Positions 12,435-21,384 of a stretch of 64,000 bases of DNA are shown here, piece after piece. A program made the position numbers and the translations under genes. This stretch comes from Marsupella aquatica (taxonomy: Eukaryota; Marchantiophyta): contig OZ316893.1 in the NCBI GenBank assembly GCA_973895155.1, positions 12,090,001 through 12,154,000 on the forward strand, written 5' to 3'. Below the pieces are notes generated by a model. The model did no database searches. It was not told the DNA's origin and was given only the letters and a program-made list of their open reading frames with translations. Each line of letters begins with the position of its first letter. Position 1 is the first letter of the stretch.

Positions 12435-13227
12435 TTTCAAGCACAGAGACGCGTCAGCCTTTCTCGACCAGCCGCCTCCAAAAAATCCTGAGAAGAAATT
12501 CAGCGCTATTCAAAGGTTGGTCCTTGGTCGATTCTTACCTCCCTCGACCAACCGCCTCACCAAGGAATCCTGAGAAATCAACAAAGGTTTGGGCTTCGTT
12601 TGATTGCCAGAGGGAATTGTTTGGTTCGGATGATGAGCTCACCACACGGGGCCACGAAAAGGTCTTGGTGGATACGGGAATGAAAACTCCAATAATTTGT
12701 TTTCAAACTGGGAGAAAGTGTGCCAATCACCAAGCAAGCAAGGTTTAATTTTGGAATTGAAGATGTAGAAGTGTTTGGTGAACTAAAGATGCTTCTGCCG
12801 AAACCATTAGAAATAAGATGTAAAGGAAATCTAGTTTGGATTGAACTCATCAAGATTTGGGCGAAGTGACCAAAGACCCGAGCCTGCTATTTTGGAGACA
12901 GAAAGTCAAACAATCGTTTCGCACCAGAAGATCTGTCCTCTCCTTTTTGAAACTGGAATGAACGCCTATCAATAGAAGAATTGAAAACCCAACTTTTCCA
13001 AACTGTACCGAGAAAGTCAAATTCTTACAATAGCCTCATCCCAGTCAAAGCCCTCAAGCCAAGATTTACAAATCCCATACACGGCAAGATTCGTCACGCT
13101 GGTCAGTGAGTTAGCGATCACTAGTCTCCACGCAGTTTCGGCTATGAAAGAAACCCTTCTGACGAACGACAGCCTTCCAATGTTATGCCAGCGGAGGGTG
13201 GAAAATCTTTTCGCCTTGAAAACTTTC
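12435..13227. other. Intergenic DNA, nothing recognised
   Basis: The open frames here are short and mutually overlapping on both strands, without domains or splice-consistent structure. CCTCGACCA(A/G)CCGCCTC occurs twice (about 12460 and 12540), which is a further small duplication. Confidence 0.4.
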
Positions 13228-13425
13228 ACTCAATTGAAGTATTTCACTGAATTGCATTAAGAAAACCAGCATACATTGTTTACTCATGGAAGATCTTCGC
13301 CATCAAACGGAATGTGCAAATACTCGCTCAATTAAACCATTTCACTGAATTGCGTTAAGAGGAACAGCGCACATTGTTTTTACTCATGGAAGTTCTTCGC
13401 CATCAAACGAAATGTGCAAATACTC
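13228..13425. repeat. Tandem duplication of about 97 bp, two copies
   Basis: CTCAATTGAAGTATTTCACTG..ATTGTTTACTCATGGAAGATC..CCATCAAACGGAATGTGC is followed directly by a second copy with the same motif order. Identity is roughly 90 percent by eye. There is no coding evidence. Confidence 0.8.
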
Positions 13426-14527
13426 CATGGCCCTCTGTCAATACAGTACTCTTCAATATCATAAGGTAGACGAGAAACTTTCAAGCTACAACAAAGGCGT
13501 CCATTCATTCAAACACCATCAACGCGTTTTGAATACACTCAACATCCGTGCGTACCACAGCAATTCACAATCTCAAAAAGCATCGATACAAACAGAAGAG
13601 ACCTACATACATGAGAGGGGTTTCCTCAAACAACAGGGGTTGGCCACGCCCCAGATAACACAGCAACAAACTCTACATGTGTAGGAATTTCAGCGAAGAA
13701 AATTTTACTTCCAGCAATGATGCACCTGAAGTAGATGTGTAGTGCGAACACTCGGTACACGAGTAGCAGAAGAATAAAGAACCAATATTTGTACAATTTT
13801 TGGGCAGATTTTCGTGAACTCTCGATTTCTATGAAGCCCTCTCACAAGAACGCCTGCTGCAATCCCTAGCATTCCGTTCCCCTGGGAAAATCCTTCGTTT
13901 CCCAGAAACGCGGTCAAAGAGGCCACACCTACTATGCTACTGCTTGGCATCCCAAAAACCGGAAAGAGACGGATAGAATGGAACCCCTCGTCCAGCAAAA
14001 ATTGAGTATCAATGTCAGGGTCAGTCCTACTACTGTGGGTAGTATCGCCGCGGTCTCCACGCCGATGAACTGTCCTGTACCCCTCCTCCACGAAAAACTG
14101 AGATCGATGAAGCACTCTGACATATCGAGAGACATGAACTTGGGAAGCATTAGGAACCAGACCGCCAAGTTGCAACTTGTTCCTGTAGACAGATAGATAG
14201 CTCTCTACCACGTCCAGACAGTCTAAAAATATGACATCCACCACGAAATGCGCGCGGAGAAGATGCCCGGCAATGAGCCTCGCTGCCTGGCTGTGCATGA
14301 TGTGTACTGAGTGGCTTAGACCTCCATCATCAAACTATACACGGACGGGGTCTAAGTTCGAAAGTTGGCTGGCAGCAAGACTGGCCCCCCTCCTCCGGTG
14401 TAGCTTACGGAAGGAAGCTCTCTTTCTGTCTCTCTCGCTCTCTTTCTGTCTCTCTCGCTCTCTCTCTATAAGATGACCTCGAAAAGCTTGTTCTTCGGGC
14501 GGTCCATGTGGGTCGAACCTCACCCGA
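13426..14527 (-). other. Region downstream of the VQ gene; possible 3' UTR
   Basis: This lies 3' of the VQ-motif gene on the minus strand. A 197-codon open frame (13705-14298, minus) is present, but its protein resembles nothing I know and competing frames overlap it, so I do not call it. A pyrimidine microsatellite (CTCTCTTTCTGTCTCTCTCG, repeated about 2.5 times) sits at 14407-14468. No polyadenylation signal could be assigned with confidence. Confidence 0.4.
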
Positions 14528-15427
14528 TCAGGAGAAGCCGGCTAGCATACAATCAGGTTCCGGAAATGCGAAATCCATACCCAAGCCTGTCGGGGAATGC
14601 AATGCTCCCATTTGGTAGATGTTGCCGATGCCAAATCCAGAAGCCATCCCAATCCCGGTGGGGCTAAGTGGAAGGTTAGAATACTGCATCCGAGGCGAGA
14701 GCGAGAATGAATTCGACTGTACAGAGCTCTGCCCCGGCGCTTGTGCTGCTCCTAGGCCAGCTACTTCCATACCGCCTCCATTGTTGTTGTTATACTCCAG
14801 CCTGGTTTCAACCCCTAGCTGTTGTTGAGTTTCACCGGCAGCAAGGCTTTGGGCCAGCTGACGCATGGCTGCGCTACTAGGCGATTCCAGGGTGTTGGCC
14901 CACATCTGGTCATTAGGGGACAAGGCCGGGAGGGGCGAGAAGGTGTGGGGAGACAGTGTAGAAGGGAAGTTGCCCATTCTTTGGGAGAGAGGTGAGAGTT
15001 GGGCGGAGCCAAAGCCACTGAAGGGAATGTTGTTGGTGCTGAACCTCTGACCGTTGGTCGGTGAAGGTAGAGGAGGCAGGCCGTTCGAGTACTGTTGCAT
15101 GGGTTGTGGTCCACCGCCGAACTTTGGGTACGAGAACGTGGGACGGAGTGGAGGTGGTGCAATCTTTGACAGCCGGGAGTTCCCGATGGGCTTGGGGGCT
15201 ACGAGCTCTGTTGGGGATGTGCCGGTCAGTTCCTGCACCAGAGAACGGAAATGTCCAGCTTCAATTTTGTAGACTGTTGGCGCTGGCCTAGGCTGAGCCA
15301 CAGGTCGCCGCAATCCCTTTCCAATTTTTCCCGAAGATTTATTCACTGCCAGAGCGCCACCGCCTCCATGGCGTCTACCCAGGTCGGACGCATCTGTTGC
15401 ATCCATCGGCAAGGCGGAGGCCATCAT
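14528..15427 (-). CDS. VQ-motif protein (transcriptional co-regulator)
   Basis: A 299-residue intronless reading frame with an ATG-ATG start. Residues 60-69 read FRSLVQELTG, an exact match to the plant VQ consensus FxxxVQxLTG, preceded by PTVYKIEAGH. The rest is low complexity: a basic Gly/Lys-rich N-terminus, then Pro/Ser/Asn/Gly-rich sequence with several SP and LSP motifs, typical of disordered VQ proteins that can be MAP-kinase targets. VQ proteins are plant-specific nuclear cofactors that bind the WRKY domain or other partners through this motif. An aromatic/hydrophobic plus Lys context before the motif recalls the HAIKU1-like subgroup, but that placement is weak. The strong motif, good length and absence of introns, common in this family, make the family call firm. 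The biological role cannot be told from sequence. Confidence 0.93.
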   Translation of the reverse strand: MMASALPMDATDASDLGRRHGGGGALAVNKSSGKIGKGLRRPVAQPRPAPTVYKIEAGHFRSLVQELTGTSPTELVAPKPIGNSRLSKIAPPPLRPTFSYPKFGGGPQPMQQYSNGLPPLPSPTNGQRFSTNNIPFSGFGSAQLSPLSQRMGNFPSTLSPHTFSPLPALSPNDQMWANTLESPSSAAMRQLAQSLAAGETQQQLGVETRLEYNNNNGGGMEVAGLGAAQAPGQSSVQSNSFSLSPRMQYSNLPLSPTGIGMASGFGIGNIYQMGALHSPTGLGMDFAFPEPDCMLAGFS

Positions 15428-17574
15428 ATCACACTACTGAGATTTCTACACCCCAACAAAGAGCCCGAGATCCCTACTACTAACCTTCACCTCCAGACAC
15501 GTCTGTGAATGAATGGCTTGCTCTGCTGCGCTGCACTAAACTGTACTGCACTGCAAACTAACAAGTCCAATTTCCTTCTTCCCTTTCAGAGTGGAGATGT
15601 CGTCGGCTAGTCTAACTCGACGACAGCTCGATATTCTTGCTCCTTGCCTCCTGCTGCGTTTCTTATATCTCTTGTCCTGCCTCCCTTCCTTCCTTCCTTC
15701 CTCCTCCGCCCAACAAGAAAGAGCTCCACACTCCCGCTTTTCTTGTAGTACCTCCTCGGCCTCACCTCGATCGCTCCCCCCACCAAAACACTTGCATCAA
15801 TCAAAGCTTTTTTCTCCCTCCCGCACTCTCACCTCCTCACTTGATGGAATCACTCACTCCTCTGAACTCTCCATCTCTCTCCTCCACCACTTCGCTCCGA
15901 CCTACTCCCTCGAATCAGGTACCCAACTACCACTCTCACTAATCAACCCCTTCTCGACTCAATCAGCTCCACACACTCAATCAGCAGCTCTTGTCAATCA
16001 AATCAGGCACCACCCCATCCAACTCTTCCCCTCGATTTGTCGAAGTCTCCGTCGAAGTCTTCCTTCGATCAATCAATCAAACCATTATTCACGTCTTCCT
16101 TGGTGGCTCGCTCCTCAATCGCTGCTCAATCATGCCACACAGCACTAGTTCTAGTCCATCTACCACTTCGCTCCTCTCACTCTCTTTCGCTCTCTCGTGT
16201 GCTCGGTATCTCCCAGTCCAACAAATCCTCCAGTCTATCTATAGACCGGCTTCCGACAGACAACACAATCCAAGCACAGCCACGCCACGCCAAACCGCAC
16301 CATGAGACTCGTCAATCAGCAGTTCAGCACACTGATTGATTGATGAAGAAGAAGACCAACAAGAAGACGCAGCAGAAGAAGAAGCGAGATCTCAAACAAA
16401 GAGAGAGAGGAGTCCCGAGAGAGTAGAGCGCGAGAGTGAAGGCCGATTTATTAACGACGGCGCAAGTCTATAGTTGCGCAGGGTACGGTCCCCAGGAACC
16501 CCTCCCCCAGAAGTCCCCTCCTGGGGGTCGCCCCTCCAGTCCCCGAAACACGGCAGTCAGCGTACCCATCACCGGTCATCATTGTGGGTCCCGATCGACG
16601 GCCCTTATCGCCACCTCCTCCCCAGTTCAGACCCTCTCACCGTCGATCTCGAAACCCACTAACTACAGTTAAGTGGAAGGCAGGCCAGTAACTCCAGAAC
16701 GAAACCAGTGAAATGTGAAGTACCTTTGGGACACGCCCTGCCCTGCCCGTACTGGACTGGTCTGGAGGCCTTGTCAGCCTGTCCGGTCAGTGGGTCGGGT
16801 CGGGTCAGCTCGCTCGAGCGGTCAAACTTGGGAAATACGACCTCCACCAGTCATCAACCTAGTGGCTCCACCGGCCCTGCCCTGCCCTGCCCGGCCCAGC
16901 CCAGCCCGCTCCCGACTTCCTTCACTCGACGCACGCTACCCGGACCGTACTGTACAGAGCGAAAGGTATGGTGGTGCCTATCCGTATTTCCGTACCCCAC
17001 TCATATACTCCGACGTCTACAGGACAAGTACCTACGGTATCCCGTAACTGTATTCCGGGATTATCGTTTGCCGTCGCCCTTTAAGCTTTATTGTAATTTA
17101 TTATTCTCGAAATGGCAGTTTTTCTGTAGCGAGAGACCGGCAATTTGAACCTCGGGTGGATCTTGTCTCTTTTACAATCGGGCGGACAGGAAAAAGACAT
17201 CATAATGAATGGCCAATGATTCGAGGACGTGTTGACACCCTTCTTAACTTTTGACTAGTGATTGGAATGAATTGAATTTGGTTTGTTGGAAAGCTCACTT
17301 GATGCTCTTTGTTAGGTGCTAAAGCAGGTTTGAGACTTTGAATGGCTGTGAAGAAATGAAAGGTGGTCATCCATAAGATCAGTGAGATGTTGGGTTGACG
17401 TGTTCTTTTTAAAATCTTAGGTTTAAATCACTATACGAGAAAATTGTATTTGGACACAGTGTGTCCCATTTGTAAGAGCGATGCAAGCATATCAGCACAC
17501 CTTGAGGTTTATCAAAGCTAAAGCCCCAACAAAGAGGAAGAAACTCAAAAGCCAAACATGTCACCAGGACCAAA
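15428..17574 (-). promoter_or_regulatory. Upstream region of the VQ gene: pyrimidine-rich leader and GC-rich stretch
   Basis: From 15540 to about 16320 the plus strand is strongly C/T-rich, so the VQ transcript strand is purine-rich, typical of plant 5' leaders and core promoters. At 16330-16440 composition flips to GAAGAAGAA/GAGAGA repeats. At 16440-16960 it becomes GC-rich with short repeats such as GGGTCGGGTCGGGTC and CCTGCCCTGCCCTGCC. Long open frames here (for example 15591-16148, plus) are low-complexity by-products of composition. The transcription start is not determinable. The last 500 bp before the retroelement show nothing recognisable. Confidence 0.45.
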
Positions 17575-17935
17575 TGTCATGCCGAGGGACAGTGCCGCTT
17601 GTGCACATCGGCATGTCCCTCGCATGCCCGCTAGGTATGGTTAGGGCTAGTGTACTACTTGAGTTAGTGTCATGTTCTTGTAACGAGTCTGGGCTGTTCT
17701 TGAAGCAAAAGGGGTTTGTTAGTGTGACGCCTGGACCCGGTCCTACTTAGGGCATGTTTTTCTTTGCCGTTCTTCAGTTCTTCTTGAATCGCTGTGAGAC
17801 AGTTTTTCAGAGGCTGCTCGTCGGTTCCGTACACGGAATTCACACAGTGATTCGTTAGATGTTCCCGGCCGATCTTGGCATCTCGCCGGTTTTCGATTCG
17901 ATTTCAGTACGTTTGTTTCTATCACGCCTTTTATT
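17575..17935 (+). repeat. 5' terminal repeat A1 of the methyltransferase retroelement
   Basis: 361 bp starting TGTCATGCCGAGG and ending CACGCCTTTTATT, homologous to A2 at 27120-27482. Near its start the arms CATGCCGAGGGACA (17578-17591) and TGTCCCTCGCATG (17614-17626) can pair as a stem with one bulge. The segment at 17775-17789 is complementary to the primer site just downstream, so the transcript may begin near there, making 17775 onward the R-U5 part. No convincing TATA box is visible upstream of it. Unlike the 3' end, A1 is not followed by a B segment. Confidence 0.9.
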
Positions 17936-17947
17936 CAAGAAGAACTG
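17933..17947 (+). promoter_or_regulatory. Putative self-primer binding site
   Basis: ATTCAAGAAGAACTG at the A1 boundary is the exact 15-nt reverse complement of CAGTTCTTCTTGAAT at 17775-17789 inside A1. No tRNA-type site beginning TGG is found at this position. In the Tf1/sushi group of gypsy elements the 5' end of the mRNA folds back onto such a site and primes reverse transcription. The complementarity is seen directly; the self-priming role is inferred. Confidence 0.7.
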
Positions 17948-19805
17948 ACGAGTGAAGGGAAGAAGATCAGAAACGCTGTGTTTCTCAATTGCTCGCGACG
18001 GTCAACACTTTCCGTCGACAGCAGCGCAATTTCTTTGAAGAAAAATCTAGTGATGGAGTTAGAGTTAGATTTTTCTTTGTATACACATCACTTATGTGTA
18101 TACACTTAAATTTGCGGACCAGCGGAGTACACACAGGAGGAGACGAGGGGAGCGCTTCTCACTTTCCGGGAGGTTTTGCATTTTCAGGGGGGCCTTTTCG
18201 CCCCTTCTCTTGATCCTTCTTTTCTTGCTGCCTGGCAGCTGGAGGCCGCACCTTTGTGTATGCACACGGCCAAGGGGGCGACCACGCACATAGGGCCGCA
18301 CGCCCATGTTACCCACTCCGGACGTTTTTCTTTCTCTCCTACCGGCCTCCCCGTCCTGCCTGTGTATACACATGCGGGGCTCGTCATTGCCCCTGGGTCG
18401 CGCATAGGGCCGCGCGCCCTCCCTTCGGCGTTTTTTTCTTCCTCCCTTGCTTTTGCCAGCATCTCGGCCAGCATTTAATTCAGCGCGAGGGGGAGCCGAG
18501 CAGGAGCACAAGCGCGAGGAGAGGAGGGGGAGCCGAACACAAGCCACAGAGAGGAAGGGGGCGAGTGCCAGGAGAGGGCACGAGGCCCTATGACACATTA
18601 AAGAGGGGAGGGGGAAGCGAGTGCCAAGAGAGGGCACGCAGCCCCATGTTGCATTAACAGGAGGGGGAAGGGGAGTACATATGACTCCTTCCCACAGGAG
18701 TCCTTCTGCCAGGCACGAAGGCCTATGAGGCATTAATTAGAGCAGGAGAGGAGCGAGACTGCCAGGAGAGGGCACGAAGCCCAATACAGCATTAGAGGGG
18801 GAGTACATTCGACTCCCTCCTCTCGGGAGTCACAGTCCTGCCAGGCACGAGGCCCTAGGCAGCATTAGAGGAGGGGGAGGGTGCGCAAAGCCCTATGCAG
18901 GGCTCGAGCACTTAAAGGCCCGTTTTCTTTTTCCTCGCCTCGCCTTGGGTCTCGTCTTTTCCTTTCGCCCTTGCCAAAGCCGTTTTTCTTCTGTTTCTTT
19001 TTCCCCATGGTTGCTCGTCCGCTGCGCGACGATTGCAGAGTCTTTCGACTCACATGAGGGCATGTGCATAGGGCACCGCGGCCGGTCCCCACTACGACCA
19101 TTTTTCTGCCGACACCCTGCCCCCATGTGTATACACTTAATTGGGGTCCTTTTCTTTTAGTTTTTGGTCTTTTTGCTCCTGCGCCGTGCGACGACCGTCC
19201 CACCTACTTTTGCATACCTTTGCTGTCAGTTTCCGGGTCCACAAGGGGCCCGAGGTATACACGTAAAGGGGGCCCTCCTTTCACGTTCTAGGGGCCCGTT
19301 TTCCCTTATTCTTTGCTTTGCTTATGTATACACATAGGTAAGTGCGACAAGGGAAAATTTGGTGGTTTTAAGGGTCCTTTTTCTCCGGTGACGGTTTCTC
19401 CGTGCTTACACATTCTACCCATTTCTGCCTCGCATTGTTTGTTTCCTTTGTGGGTTTCATTTCCTAGCCTTGGGGTTGCCATTTCTTTTTCTTGTCAGTT
19501 TCTTTCCCATTGGCACCCCAGGTGAGCATGCAGCATGTCAGCAGAGGAGCCGACTCGTAGCAGCTCATCGCCATCGACACCCAGGTACCACTTGCGGAGT
19601 GATCCACGACCGTTGGTGCCAATTTCATTGGAGTCTCGACAATTTTGTCGGCATCAGCAGACAGTAGACAGCAGCAGCACCCACACCACGCAACCCTTCT
19701 GCTACATTTGGCGGTCGCTTCACCACTACCCTGAAGCCTGCTATTACATCTTTGCCCTTTACTCCTTCTGCATCCGTGGTTGTTTCTGCTTCACCGACAT
19801 ACAGC
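17948..19805 (+). promoter_or_regulatory. Long leader of the retroelement with palindromic motifs and a repeated cassette
   Basis: About 1.86 kb between the primer site and the first gag ATG. The palindromic core GTATAC within TGTGTATACACA-like contexts occurs at about 18080, 18095, 18358, 19124, 19253 and 19322, with a variant (GTGTATGCACAC) at 18255. Several copies are followed by CTTAA. Between about 18540 and 18910 a degenerate cassette (GCCAGG, GGCACGAGGCCCTATG-like, GCATTA, GAGGGGGAG) is repeated about five times. Open frames here, such as 18092-18733 on the minus strand, are compositional. The roles could be packaging, translation control or enhancer activity, and none is proven. Confidence 0.6.
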
Positions 19806-21317
19806 ATGGACGTCAACCACTCATCTGGCCGCATTGAACGCTTCAGCGGGCGGCCAGGCACTGTTTCTTTGCGTGAGTTCAAATCCACTTTCTACACTGT
19901 CGTTTACGAATTGGAGTTGAAGTATGGCAGCAATTTCACAAATGCTTTTGCATTTAAGCAGCTAGCCAAGTATGTGCACCACGAGGCTTTGGATGTGTAT
20001 GAGCAGCATTCTCAACGGCTGCTTGCTGTCACACAAATGCCTAACCCTGCCTATGCCACTGCAATTGCGGCTGCCTCACAACTGGCATTACAGAATGCCA
20101 TTGCAGCCCATGCTGCTGCTCCTGCCACTTCCCCTCCTACTCCAGTTCCCACCACTACACCAGTTACTCCCACTGTCTTGGCACAGGCTACATTAGGCAT
20201 TTCTCCCACCATTGATTCCCCTGCCTTTGCTGATCCCGTGGCTGAGTTTTTCCAGGTTCTTGAATTGGAATTCCCAATCAAGAGTGCTGACAAAATCATG
20301 CAGTTGGCCACCTTTGTGAGGCAGCGCGATGAAACATTGAAGATGCTGTATCGCCGGCTTCTCAAGCTGAAGGAAGACACTAAGAGCATCACTGACCTGG
20401 AAGCTGCTCATCGCTATCTTCGCGCATTGGAGGGCACACCAGCTCTCCATTCGCAAGTGTTGCAGCAAGTATTCTCAGAGTTTGGAGATAGCTACACCCT
20501 GCTCAATGTCTATGACACTGCTGAGAAACTTGAGTTGGCCCATGCACATTATGAGGCCAGTATTGCGCGTCCACCGCGATCCAGGTACCAGGCTGCTGCC
20601 CCTACACTGGCCACTCCTTCCCGTGTGCCATAGTATGGTTCCAAGACCAAGCCAGCCCATGCTGCTTTCATGCTGCCATCTTGCAACTACTGTGGTAACC
20701 CCAATCACAAGGCTAATGAATGTGATATTGTTGCTGAGGACCTATCTTGTGATTTTTGCGGGAAAGTGGGCCACTTGGAGGCAGTTTGTTTTGCCAAATT
20801 CCCCAAGAGGAAGCAGCTACGACAGCAGGCCACCCATCCTGCTCCTGTTTCCACTCCCCCACCAGCTAGGAGGGCTCCTACTGCATCAGTTGCTCCTCCT
20901 TCCAGTGGCAAAGCATCTAGTGCTCACAAATTGCCCAAGCAACAACAGAAGCAACCAGCTCAGAAGGAGGCTCACAACGCACAGGCAACTCAACTCCAGT
21001 CTCTGACTCATGAGGTTGAGTCATTACGTGCCCAACTTGCCAACATCAAAGGCAAGTCCACTGCCTCTGCTGGTCCTTCTCAACCGGCTGGTCACGTGCA
21101 ACCCATCCCTGGCCCAGGCACCACTGACAGTTCAGCACCCATACCCCGCTCTTTCTATGGCTTGCCATTTGATGCTCATATGGGTGAGTGTGTGCTCTCC
21201 TCTGCTACACAGCCTGGCCTTACAGCAGAATTTTCAGATTCATTTTGCCCTTCCTATTTTGCTTACCAGCAGGCCAGTGCTGCCTCCCATATTGCTCCCA
21301 CACGCCGCATTGTATAG
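19806..21317 (+). CDS. gag of the methyltransferase retroelement (interrupted by TAG)
   Basis: Nucleocapsid/capsid precursor. The frame opens at ATG 19806 with a capsid-like helical N-terminal part, then an Ala/Pro/Thr-rich linker and a second helical part. An in-frame TAG at 20631 interrupts it, but the same frame continues and encodes two classical zinc knuckles of the form CX2CX4HX4C: CNYCGNPNHKANEC (about 20682-20723) and CDFCGKVGHLEAVC (about 20748-20789). A Gln/Lys-rich stretch and a short heptad-like segment follow. A second TAG at 21315 ends the continuous frame, although open sequence continues to 21374. Both TAGs are best explained as C-to-T changes of glutamine codons. The protein would package element RNA in virus-like particles. 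Confidence 0.88.
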
Positions 21318-21384
21318 GCTGATGGTCTTGCTGCTGGTCCTATGACTAGAGCCAGGGGAGCTCGGGTTTGCTGAAGAGCGCACC

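Noticed and set aside
13705-14298. 197-codon minus-strand open frame downstream of the VQ gene
   Set aside because: No family resemblance, overlapping open frames on both strands, and a position that fits 3' UTR. Length alone is not evidence enough.
15591-16148. 185-codon plus-strand open frame with a hydrophobic start
   Set aside because: Low-complexity translation of a C/T-rich VQ upstream region; the Ser/Leu/Pro content follows composition, not a domain.
18092-18733. 213-codon minus-strand open frame inside the retroelement leader
   Set aside because: Antisense to the element and generated by GC-rich cassette repeats; no recognisable motif.
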